Positions 6,497-12,868 of a stretch of 12,868 nt of DNA are shown here, in pieces. The notes under the pieces are model-generated. The model saw only the letters and a list, made by a program, of their open reading frames with translations, searched no databases and was not told the origin of the DNA. This DNA comes from Hyphomicrobiaceae bacterium (lineage in GTDB: Bacteria; Pseudomonadota; Alphaproteobacteria; Rhizobiales; Hyphomicrobiaceae), in contig JAGRKR010000140.1 in the NCBI GenBank assembly GCA_020442225.1, positions 1 to 12,868 on the forward strand, in the 5' to 3' direction. The stretch's first letter is position 1. Each line of letters begins with the position of its first letter. A program made the position numbers and the translations under genes.

Positions 6497-8309
6497 CGGT
6501 GGCTTCGCACCAGAACTGGTACATGCCGTCGAACAGGGAGGTGTGCGTCTCCTCCATGTGCCGCCAGTTGGCGAAGCTGCCGGGCCAGGCATCGTCCTTG
6601 TAGTGCATGCGGAAGTGCTCAAAGACGTGCGGCGTCAGCGTGAAGCCGCGGAAGGCGAGCCCGTTCTCGGCGAGGAACCGCTCGATGTCGTCGAGCGTCA
6701 TGTGCACCTCGTGCTCGTGCAGCACGAGATCGCGAAAATCGCTGAGCGCGTAGAAATCACGCGAGCGCATCAGCTCGACGCCGGGCTCGCCCTCGCCGCG
6801 TGCCATCAGTGCCGCGCGGTAGTCGCGGGCCAGCGCATCCGACGCCCCCGCGCCGGGGTATCCGGGCTCCTCGCGGAGCGCCTTGATGTTGCGCCGCGAG
6901 GTGGCGCTGTAGAGCCCCACCAGCATGATGCCACCGGGCTTCAGCACGCTCCTCAGCGCCCGCCAGCCCGCGAACGGGTCCGCCATGTGATGGAGAACGC
7001 CGATCGCCTCGACCACCTCGAAGCGACGGCCGGTCTCTGGGAGCGCCAGGATGTCGGCCTCGGCCAGCTCGAGCCCGCTCAAGGCGAGCTCGTTGGCCTT
7101 GCGCCGGGCATAGGCGAGGCTCGGGCGGGAGATGTCGACGCCGAGCACGCGCGACATGCCACCGTAGGCGAGCTGCGCGAGCGCCGCCTGATGACCGGTG
7201 CCCGTGCCGGCGATGAGCACGTCGAACGGCTGGTCCATGAAGGACAGGCGCTCCTCGGCGAAGTAGCGCGCGAGCGCCCGTCGCAGCGAGCCCGCCTGCG
7301 GCCGCTGCACGCTGGCCCAGCGCGGATAGGGATGCGCTTGGTACTGGCCCGCGACGCGCACGCTCGTCGGATCGGTGACGGGCGTCAGACGTGGCAGGGC
7401 CGCCTCAAGGGCCTTCTCCTCGGCGGCAACGCGCAGGCGCGACGTGACCGTCGCGGCGAGCGCCTTGGGCCGGACCCCGGCCGCTGCGTCGGCGTCCAGG
7501 CCGCCGATGTCGAGCTGATCGAGCCGGCGATACAGCAAACCCTTGAGCAACTGGAAGGCCGCATCGACATTGCCCGCCGACAGGGCGGCCGCATCGAGCC
7601 GGAGGCTCGCCAGGGCACCGCGCTCGGCCTCGCTTTCGGCCCAGACATGCTCGTTGAGCGCGGTCTGCGCCTCTAGCACGCTGAGGAACGCGAACAGCGC
7701 CCGGTCCTGCAGCCGCTCATCCGGCAAGTAGAGCAATACGAGGCGCCGCACCGCGGTGAGCAGGCGCTCCACGTCCGGGTCGGCGACGACGCCCTGCTCG
7801 AGCGCGGCAAGGAAGAGATCGTTACGCAGGAGATCACCGGTCCGCTTGCCCGCCAGATCGCGCGCCGCCCCGTCCGCGTCGCCGCTCCTCACGCGCTCTA
7901 GCAGCGGGGCGAGCTGGGGCCGCCCCGCCAGATGGCGCAGCGCCAGGTCGACGAGAGGCTGGCGGTCGAGCTCGTCGAAAGCGAGGGCCGCCTTGATGCC
8001 GAACGGCTCCAGCGCCTCGGGCTGGTCGAGCACATAGCGGCGGGCGATGAGCGCGAGCCGTCGGGCCGCCTCGATCATCTGCGGCTTGAGCCGCAACGCC
8101 TCGCAGAGCTCCCGCGCCGCCGCGTCGATCTCGCCGAGGCCTTCCTCGACCATGGCGAGGTTGAAGCGCAATCCAGGATGGCGCTTGTCAGCCTGGACGG
8201 CCTCGGAAAACGCGAGCTTTGCCGTACGGAAGTCGCCGGCCTGCAACGCCGTGATGCCGAGACGGGCCTTTTCCTGGACGGACGTGGACGTGCGAGGCTT
8301 GGCGGCCAT
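6492..8309 (-). CDS. TPR-containing class I SAM-dependent methyltransferase
   Basis: 605 residues from ATG 8309. That start has AGGA 5 nt upstream and lies about 35 nt inside a predicted transcript; the in-frame ATG at 8336 (nine residues longer) lacks a Shine-Dalgarno. Residues 10-95 hold two or three TPR helices, including GDFRTAKLAFSEAV and HPGLRFNLAMVEEGLGEIDA. A long helical middle follows. YQAHPYPRW (323-331) precedes the catalytic domain. Motif I is VLIAGTGTG (364-372), with Ile where many methyltransferases have an acid. VLGVDIS supplies the SAM-ribose aspartate (about 392). EAIGVLHHM (434-442) and LKPGGIMLVGLYS (456-468) follow. Proteins of this build occur in Alphaproteobacteria, with TPR units thought to hold a protein partner. 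The substrate is not known; protein or polysaccharide methylation are both possible. It lies 101 bp after the lipoprotein gene, apparently with its own promoter. Confidence 0.85.
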   Translation of the reverse strand: MAAKPRTSTSVQEKARLGITALQAGDFRTAKLAFSEAVQADKRHPGLRFNLAMVEEGLGEIDAAARELCEALRLKPQMIEAARRLALIARRYVLDQPEALEPFGIKAALAFDELDRQPLVDLALRHLAGRPQLAPLLERVRSGDADGAARDLAGKRTGDLLRNDLFLAALEQGVVADPDVERLLTAVRRLVLLYLPDERLQDRALFAFLSVLEAQTALNEHVWAESEAERGALASLRLDAAALSAGNVDAAFQLLKGLLYRRLDQLDIGGLDADAAAGVRPKALAATVTSRLRVAAEEKALEAALPRLTPVTDPTSVRVAGQYQAHPYPRWASVQRPQAGSLRRALARYFAEERLSFMDQPFDVLIAGTGTGHQAALAQLAYGGMSRVLGVDISRPSLAYARRKANELALSGLELAEADILALPETGRRFEVVEAIGVLHHMADPFAGWRALRSVLKPGGIMLVGLYSATSRRNIKALREEPGYPGAGASDALARDYRAALMARGEGEPGVELMRSRDFYALSDFRDLVLHEHEVHMTLDDIERFLAENGLAFRGFTLTPHVFEHFRMHYKDDAWPGSFANWRHMEETHTSLFDGMYQFWCEATG

Positions 8310-8350
8310 GATGTTCCTGCGCTCTTGTTCAGACATTGGACGAAGGCGCG

Positions 8351-8379
8351 ACTCTTGAGGAAAGCCGTGGCCCGGTCAA
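8351..8379 (-). promoter_or_regulatory. candidate promoter for the TPR-methyltransferase gene
   Basis: Minus-strand TTGACC (8379-8374), a 17-nt spacer and AAGAGT (8356-8351). The -35 box matches TTGACA at five of six positions and the -10 at three. Transcription from near 8344 favours the ATG at 8309 over the one at 8336. Confidence 0.45.
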
Positions 8380-8410
8380 TGGGGAGCGCGGATAAGGCGT
8401 GCCGGCGGGC

Positions 8411-8863
8411 TCAGCGCCGCGCGCCGCGGCAACGTCTGCGGATCTCGCCGGCGAGTTCACGCGCCACCTCAGCTCCGAGCATCGAGGCCCGTGAGATCTG
8501 CGCCGGCGTCAGCCCGCCGCCCGAGCGCCGCAGGCCCGTGGCGGCCTGCTCGGCCTCGCGCTTGCCATGGTGCAGGTCGGCGCAGCTCAGCTCCCGCCGT
8601 TTGCCCCGATACGCGAACAGGCGTACACCCGAGGCATGCGCGGCGGGCGTTGCCGGTTCGCGCACCCATTTGTTCGACTTGTCGGCCATCAAAGAGCGCA
8701 GCGCCGCCCCGCGCTGGCGGACGCAAACATCGGAATCATCGACACAATCGAGCCCCGCCCGTGGGGAGGGATCGGGGCCGAGCGAGCCGATGGCGCAGCC
8801 GCCGAGCAGCGTCGCCGCGACGAGGGCTGAGACCAGAAGGGCGAGGCGGCGGACGACAAGCAT
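8411..8863 (-). CDS. conserved hypothetical lipoprotein
   Basis: 150 residues from ATG 8863, which has AGAGGG 6 nt upstream and puts a lipoprotein signal at the N-terminus: two arginines, a hydrophobic run and LLGGC with lipidation expected at Cys23. The open frame extends upstream, but that part has no such signal. The mature protein carries Cys40, Cys47, Cys94 and Cys145, which could form two disulfides in the periplasm. Conserved-looking stretches are DKSNKWVREPATPAAHASGV (61-80), FAYRGKRRELSC (83-94) and LTPAQISRASMLGAEV (118-133). I recall similar proteins of unknown function in Rhizobiales, without a gene name. Ala or Gly rather than Asp after Cys23 points to the outer membrane by the usual sorting rule. 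Function unknown. Confidence 0.8.
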   Translation of the reverse strand: MLVVRRLALLVSALVAATLLGGCAIGSLGPDPSPRAGLDCVDDSDVCVRQRGAALRSLMADKSNKWVREPATPAAHASGVRLFAYRGKRRELSCADLHHGKREAEQAATGLRRSGGGLTPAQISRASMLGAEVARELAGEIRRRCRGARR

Positions 8864-9166
8864 GACGATCCCTCTTGAGCACGGCAGCGGATGTCCATAG
8901 AAATCGGCCGTGGCAAGGTGAAGGCAGGCAGCCCCGTCGGCCGGATCAAGTCCTTCCCCAGCCGAATCGCACACGGGCCGAGTTCAGCCTACTGTCGATA
9001 GCACTACCACACCACCAGCATAGGGCCCCGGCCCGGCCTGTCCAACGCAAACAGCGTGTTACATCAACGGCTCGGCGGCCAAGGTAGCGGCATCGACACA
9101 CACCGAGCACAACCAGCCGCCAAGTCACAATCCGCCGGCCGCGCCGGCCAACAGGGAGAAACGTCG
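8864..9166. other. gene-free divergent intergenic region
   Basis: Lies between the lipoprotein gene and qorA. It holds a promoter candidate for the lipoprotein (8895-8923, minus), and a GCCGGC-CGC-GCCGGC hairpin (9134-9148) just before the qorA Shine-Dalgarno. The stretch 8990-9125 is visibly less GC-rich than the genes. I saw no convincing qorA promoter, tRNA, riboswitch or small ORF. Confidence 0.6.
8895..8923 (-). promoter_or_regulatory. candidate promoter for the lipoprotein gene
   Basis: Minus-strand CTTCAC (8923-8918) and CTATGG (8900-8895) with a 17-nt spacer match the alphaproteobacterial CTTGAC-N17-CTATAT form at five and four positions, about 30 bp before the ATG. Confidence 0.4.
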
Positions 9167-10144
9167 ATGGTCAAAGCAATTCGCGTCCACGAGTACGGCG
9201 GACCCGAGGTTCTGAAATGGGACGACGTCGATGTCGCCGCCCCCGGCGACGGCCAGGTCCGTCTGAAGCAGACCGCCGTCGGGCTCAACTACATCGACGT
9301 CTACTGCCGGACAGGCCTCTATCCGCAGCCGTCGTTTCCGTTCGTCCCGGGCATGGAAGGCGCGGGCGTCGTCACGGACGTCGGCCCCAACGTCAGCGAC
9401 CTCCAGGTCGGCGATCGCGTCGCCTACGCGATGCCGATCGGCTCCTACGCCGAGGAGCGCGTCATTCCGGCCGGTCGCGTCGTGAAGATCCCCGACGGCA
9501 TCGAGGACAAGACCGCCGCGGGCATGATGCTGCAGGGCATGACCGTGCGCTATCTGCTGCGCAAGACCTACAGGATCGGCCAGGGCACGACGGTTCTCTT
9601 CCACGCCGCGGCCGGCGGCGTCGGCCTCATCGCCTGCCAGTGGGCCAAGCACCTCGGCGCAACCCTGATCGGCACCGCCGGCTCCGACGAGAAGTGCGCC
9701 CTGGCCAAGGCCGCCGGCGCCACGCACGTCATCAACTACCGCACGGAGAAGTTCGTCGATCGCGTCAAGGAGATCACGGGCGGGCGCGGTTGCGACGTCG
9801 TCTACGACTCCATCGGCAAGGACACGTTCCCGGCCTCCCTCGACTGCCTGAAGCCGCTCGGCCTCTTCGTCACGTTCGGCAATGCCTCGGGCCCCATCGA
9901 GAACCTGAACGTCGGCATTCTCGCGCAGAAGGGCTCGCTCTACCTGACGCGTCCGACGCTCGCCACCTACACGGCCTCGCGCGCGGACCTTCTGGAGACG
10001 GCCGGCGACCTCTTCGATGTGGTCAAGTCGGGTGCGGTCAAGATCAACGTCAACCACACCTATCCCCTGAGCGCCGCCGCCGACGCGCATCGCGATCTCG
10101 AGGCGCGCAAGACCACCGGCAGCGTCGTGCTGATGCCGTCCTGA
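9167..10144 (+). CDS. qorA: NADPH:quinone oxidoreductase, QorA type
   Basis: 325 residues from ATG 9167, with GGGAG at 9154-9158. It is a zinc-independent medium-chain dehydrogenase/reductase that reduces quinones with NADPH in the cytosol. The N-terminal GroES-like domain contains VGLNYIDVYCRTGLYP (38-53) and FVPGMEGAGVV (59-69). HAAAGGVGLIACQWAKHLGA (146-165) is the NADPH-binding Rossmann turn, almost word for word the E. coli QorA segment. YDSIGKDT (213-220), LDCLKPLGLFVTFGNASG (225-242) and LAQKGSLYLTRPTL (252-265) also follow QorA closely. Length is that of the E. coli enzyme. An upstream in-frame ATG at 9056 has no signal and is rejected. The stop abuts the stop of the convergent aminotransferase gene with no spacer. 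Likely a stand-alone gene; a general MDR reductase acting on enones cannot be excluded. Confidence 0.93.
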   Translation: MVKAIRVHEYGGPEVLKWDDVDVAAPGDGQVRLKQTAVGLNYIDVYCRTGLYPQPSFPFVPGMEGAGVVTDVGPNVSDLQVGDRVAYAMPIGSYAEERVIPAGRVVKIPDGIEDKTAAGMMLQGMTVRYLLRKTYRIGQGTTVLFHAAAGGVGLIACQWAKHLGATLIGTAGSDEKCALAKAAGATHVINYRTEKFVDRVKEITGGRGCDVVYDSIGKDTFPASLDCLKPLGLFVTFGNASGPIENLNVGILAQKGSLYLTRPTLATYTASRADLLETAGDLFDVVKSGAVKINVNHTYPLSAAADAHRDLEARKTTGSVVLMPS

Positions 10145-11494
10145 TCAGCGCGCGCCGGCCGTCCCGGCCAGCGTCTCGTCGAGCGTCAGGGCGAGCTTGT
10201 CGGTCAACTCGGCAAGCTCGCCATCGCTGATGATGAAGGGCGGCGCCAGCAACACGTGATCGCCGCCCGCTTCTCCCGCCGTGCCGCCCATCGGATAGCA
10301 GATCAGGCCGTTCTCCATGGCGCGCGCCTTGAACCGCTCGGCGAGCCTCTGCGCACGGGCGAAGGGCGTCTTGCTGTCGCGATCCTGGACCAGCTCCACC
10401 CCGACGAACAGCCCGCGCCCGCGGATATCGCCCACATGGGCGTGCTGGCCGAGGCGCGCCACCAGCATCCGCCGCAGCGCCTCACCCTGCCCGCGCACGC
10501 GCGCGAGCAACCCCTCCTCCTCCACCACCTGCTGCACGGCGAGTGCCGCGGCGCAAGCCACGGGATGGGCGAGATAGGTGTGGCTCCAGTTGAGCACGCC
10601 CGAACCCGCCACGAGCGCCTCGGCATGCGCGTCGCGCACCAACACGCCACCGATCGGCTGGTAGCCGCCGCCGAGCCCCTTGGCGATGGCGATGAGATCG
10701 GGCGAGACGCCGTCCTCTGCGATGGCGAAGAGATGCCCGGTGCGCCCCATGCCGGCCATCACCTCGTCGACGATGAGCAACACGCCATAGGCATCGCAGA
10801 TGCGCCGGATCTCGCGGAAATAGCCGGGCGCCGGCGGCACGGCGCCGAGCGTGGCGCCGCTCACCGTCTCGGCCACGAACGCTGCGACCTTGCCCGGACC
10901 CACCCGCAGGATCTCCGCCTCGAGCTCTTGTGCCGCTCTCAGCCCGTACTCCTCCTCGCTCTCGTCGTCGCGCCGCTCGCGGTAGGCGTAGCACGGCGCG
11001 ATATGGCTCATCGCCATGCCGCCGCCGAAGATGGCCTCGAAGGGCGCGCGCGACGACGGCCGCCCGCCGAGCGCCAGCGTGCCGAGCGTGCCGCCGTGAT
11101 AGGACTGGCGGCGGGCGATGAAATGACAGCGCTCGCGTTCGCCGCGCTCGAGATGGATCTGCCGCGCGAGCTTCATCGCCCCTTCGACGGCCTCCGAGCC
11201 GCCGGAGACGAAGGCCGCACGACCAAACCCCGCGGGCGCGCGGGCGACCAGCCACTCCGCCAGCGCTTCGGCAGGACGCGACGTGAAGAATGCCGTGTGG
11301 GCATAGGCTACGTCGTCGAGCTGCGCCTTGATGGCAGCGACCACCTTGGGATGGCCGTGGCCGAGACAGGAGACGGCGGCGCCGCCGGAGGCGTCGAGGT
11401 AGCGCTTGCCGGCGGTGTCGTAGAGATAGACTCCCTCGCCGCGTGCCACCGTCGGATAGGGCGTCGTCAACTGGCGGTGCAGGAGGCGGCTCAT
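10145..11494 (-). CDS. class III PLP-dependent aminotransferase
   Basis: 449 residues from ATG 11494. A GTG directly before it (11497) is an equally coupled alternative start. GGAGG lies 6 nt before the GTG. The fold-type I hallmarks are present: SGGSEAVEGAMKLAR (97-111) in the phosphate-binding region, the IVDEVMAGMGRTG segment (241-253) whose Asp243 holds the PLP pyridine nitrogen, and IAKGLGGGYQPIGG (270-283) with Lys272 as the Schiff-base lysine. The subgroup is that of omega-amino acid:pyruvate transaminases annotated as aspartate aminotransferase family. The amino donor cannot be read from sequence; amines, beta-alanine or taurine-like donors are possible. Its start overlaps the pncC stop as TGATG, so translation is probably coupled to that gene. 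Confidence 0.92.
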   Translation of the reverse strand: MSRLLHRQLTTPYPTVARGEGVYLYDTAGKRYLDASGGAAVSCLGHGHPKVVAAIKAQLDDVAYAHTAFFTSRPAEALAEWLVARAPAGFGRAAFVSGGSEAVEGAMKLARQIHLERGERERCHFIARRQSYHGGTLGTLALGGRPSSRAPFEAIFGGGMAMSHIAPCYAYRERRDDESEEEYGLRAAQELEAEILRVGPGKVAAFVAETVSGATLGAVPPAPGYFREIRRICDAYGVLLIVDEVMAGMGRTGHLFAIAEDGVSPDLIAIAKGLGGGYQPIGGVLVRDAHAEALVAGSGVLNWSHTYLAHPVACAAALAVQQVVEEEGLLARVRGQGEALRRMLVARLGQHAHVGDIRGRGLFVGVELVQDRDSKTPFARAQRLAERFKARAMENGLICYPMGGTAGEAGGDHVLLAPPFIISDGELAELTDKLALTLDETLAGTAGAR

Positions 11495-12009
11495 CACGTG
11501 CGCCCTCCCTCGGTCGCCGCGAACGCCACCGCTCGCAAAAGCTCGAGCGCGGCCACGACCGTCAGGCGGCGGACCTCGCTGCGGCCGGCATCACCGAAGC
11601 GTCGCTCCTCGTGGCGGACGGAGCCACCCCGGCGCAGGGCGGCGAGATGCACCAGACCGAGGGGCTTGCCCGGTCCGCCGCCACCCGGCCCGGCGATGCC
11701 GGTCACCGCGACGACCGCATCCGCACGCGAGGCCGCGAGCGCGCCCGCGGCCATCGCCTCGGCGGTGGCGCGACTGACCGCGCCTTCCGTCCGCAGGATC
11801 GTGCGGGGCACGCCCAGGATCTCCGCCTTGGCGTCGTTGGAGTAGGTGACGAAGCCGCGCTCGAAGACGTCGGACGAGCCGGCGATCTCGGTGAGCAATC
11901 CGGCAATGAGCCCGCCCGTGCACGACTCCGCCGTGGCGAACCGCAATCCCGCCGCGCGCGCATCGTCGAGCAGTCGCACCGCTTCGGCCCTCAACTCCTC
12001 GTCGAACAT
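11494..12009 (-). CDS. pncC: nicotinamide-nucleotide amidase (CinA C-terminal domain)
   Basis: 171 residues from ATG 12009 with GGGAG 6 nt upstream. It is a stand-alone CinA C-terminal domain, without the N-terminal molybdopterin-binding-like domain of full CinA. The enzyme deamidates nicotinamide mononucleotide to nicotinate mononucleotide, recycling NMN released by the NAD-dependent DNA ligase. Signatures are TAESCTGGL (26-34) with the probable nucleophile Ser29, FVTYSNDAK (53-61) with Tyr56 and Lys61 of the active site, and VTGIAGPGGGGPGKPLGLV (102-120). The length matches PncC proteins. Its stop TGA overlaps the start of the aminotransferase gene, suggesting a two-gene operon, although the two activities have no known direct link. 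A promoter candidate lies in the 70 bp upstream. Confidence 0.92.
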   Translation of the reverse strand: MFDEELRAEAVRLLDDARAAGLRFATAESCTGGLIAGLLTEIAGSSDVFERGFVTYSNDAKAEILGVPRTILRTEGAVSRATAEAMAAGALAASRADAVVAVTGIAGPGGGGPGKPLGLVHLAALRRGGSVRHEERRFGDAGRSEVRRLTVVAALELLRAVAFAATEGGRT

Positions 12010-12038
12010 GTGCCACTCCCGGACGTGGTGAGAGGCCC

Positions 12039-12067
12039 ATAGTGCGCGCGCCGCCGGCGCTCCGCAA
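12039..12067 (-). promoter_or_regulatory. weak candidate promoter for pncC
   Basis: Minus-strand TTGCGG (12067-12062), a 17-nt spacer and CACTAT (12044-12039), each matching its consensus at three positions. The leader would be about 22 nt long. Confidence 0.25.
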
Positions 12068-12079
12068 TGGGCAAGCCGA

Positions 12080-12868
12080 TCAGCGCCGCTCGCTCCACCA
12101 GGTATCGAAATCGTAGCCGTAGAGCGTCGATCCCGCGGGGGCCGCGAGATGGCTCCAGTGCGCCACCATCTGCTTCGGCAGATGATAAAGGGGCACGACG
12201 TAGTCCCCCGAGAGCAGCAGACGGTCGAAGGCGCGCACGGCCGAGACGAAGGCGGGACGGTCGCGCGCGGCCAGCAGCGCCTCGATCATGGCATCCACGC
12301 CTTTGCTGCGCACGCCGGCGTAATTGAGCGCACCCGGCGTATCGGCGACCTGACTGCTCCAGCGTCCGATCTGCTCGTTGCCGGGAGACAGCGAAGCGCC
12401 CCACGTCCACTGCACCATGTCGAAGTCGAAGGCCTTCAGCCGCGACCAGTACTGCGCGGAGTCGACCTGGCGGATCCGCACCTCGATGCCGACGCGGCGC
12501 AGCGCCACGGCGAAACTCGCGAAAAGCCGCTCCTTGCTCCGGGTATCCGCGAGCATCTCGATCGAGAGCGGCTGCCGCGTCCCGCCATGCACCAGCCGCG
12601 TGCCGTCCAGCCGATAGCCGGCAGCGACCAAGAGGTCGAAGGCCGCCTTGACGTTGCGACGGTCGCGGCCGGAGCCATCCGACACGGGAAAGCGATGCAC
12701 ACCGGCGAGGATCTCGGGTTTGACCTCGGCGAGATAGGGCGCGAGCAGCCGCCGCTCCTCGGCATCGGCGGGCCGGCCGTGCGAGGACAGCTCCGAGCGA
12801 TCGAAATAGCTCCGCGTCCGCGCGTAGGCGCCGTGAAAGAGGCTTCTGTTGATCCACTCGAAGTCGAA
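12080..12868 (-). CDS. YejA-like peptide ABC transporter substrate-binding protein, C-terminal part
   Basis: The frame is open to the right edge, so the signal peptide and N-terminal lobe are outside; the last 262 residues are seen. It is a family 5 solute-binding protein (SBP_bac_5). The fragment begins FDFEWINRSLFHGAYARTRS and continues to SYFDRSELSSHGRPA, the pattern of the YejA subgroup. Further YejA-like elements are FPVSDGSGRDRRNVKAAFDL, VDSAQYWSRLKAFDFDM, and ASLSPGNEQIGRW. It ends GYDFDTWWSERR. In E. coli, YejABEF imports oligopeptides and the antibiotic microcin C. Here the ligand is unknown, and no permease or ATPase gene lies on the pncC side, so any yejBEF partners would have to lie to the right of the window or elsewhere. 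The 70-bp gap and promoter candidate suggest separate transcription from pncC. Confidence 0.9.
   Translation of the reverse strand, partial: FDFEWINRSLFHGAYARTRSYFDRSELSSHGRPADAEERRLLAPYLAEVKPEILAGVHRFPVSDGSGRDRRNVKAAFDLLVAAGYRLDGTRLVHGGTRQPLSIEMLADTRSKERLFASFAVALRRVGIEVRIRQVDSAQYWSRLKAFDFDMVQWTWGASLSPGNEQIGRWSSQVADTPGALNYAGVRSKGVDAMIEALLAARDRPAFVSAVRAFDRLLLSGDYVVPLYHLPKQMVAHWSHLAAPAGSTLYGYDFDTWWSERR

Noticed and set aside
6543..8900. Plus-strand frames of 377 and 322 codons opposite the TPR-methyltransferase and lipoprotein genes
   Set aside because: Antisense shadows of well-supported genes, with no motif or ribosome binding site.
9134..9148. GCCGGC-CGC-GCCGGC as a riboswitch or attenuator before qorA
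   Set aside because: Only a 6-bp stem with a 3-nt loop from a self-complementary hexamer, common by chance in such GC-rich DNA; no further conserved structure seen.
9125..10090. 321-codon minus-strand frame opposite qorA
   Set aside because: qorA on the plus strand matches E. coli QorA closely over its whole length; the antisense frame is a codon-bias artefact.
10256..11845. 529-codon plus-strand frame opposite the aminotransferase and pncC
   Set aside because: It spans two real minus-strand genes with complete active-site motifs and has no features of its own.

Overview
The window is a 12.9 kb stretch of a high-GC chromosome, most likely from an alphaproteobacterium of the Hyphomicrobiales (Rhizobiales) type. 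The grounds are strongly G/C-biased third codon positions, a DinB polymerase with an N-terminal zinc ribbon as in rhizobial relatives, a lipoprotein that looks like an uncharacterised rhizobial family, and promoter-like boxes near the alphaproteobacterial form CTTGAC-N17-CTATAT. No RNA gene, insertion sequence, phage gene, CRISPR array or origin was seen. The order could not be pinned down without a search.

Layout. (1) 1-2762, plus strand: the 3' end of a MoxR-type AAA+ ATPase, a DUF3500 protein with a Tat-like signal peptide, and DNA polymerase IV (dinB). (2) 2780-5639, minus strand: reading from the right, two tandem DedA-family membrane proteins of identical length, a full-length cytochrome P450, and a very basic 54-residue protein ending 17 bp from the dinB stop. 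(3) 5823-6476, plus strand: a BtaB-like methyltransferase diverging from the DedA pair. (4) 6492-8863, minus strand: a short lipoprotein followed by a TPR/methyltransferase fusion. (5) 8864-9166: a 303-bp gene-free leader. (6) 9167-10144, plus strand: NADPH:quinone oxidoreductase (QorA type). (7) 10145-12868, minus strand: a YejA-like peptide-binding protein (5' end outside the window), a stand-alone PncC/CinA C-terminal amidase, and a class III aminotransferase whose start overlaps the pncC stop.

How the genes may work together. Most are ordinary chromosomal genes with separate jobs: DNA damage tolerance, NMN recycling, quinone reduction and peptide uptake. The one group with a possible common theme is at 3068-6476. 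A BtaB-like lipid headgroup methyltransferase diverges from two DedA proteins, a family tied to lipid-carrier and phospholipid flipping, and a P450 follows them. A shared role in membrane lipids is an inference from position only. btaA, the usual partner of btaB, is absent here.

I did not find a convincing new multi-gene system. The items most worth a second look are the gap-free DedA duplication with altered key residues, the lone btaB, the unannotated-size basic protein, the inverted repeat over the predicted P450 promoter, and a hairpin whose arms contain both stop codons of a convergent gene pair.
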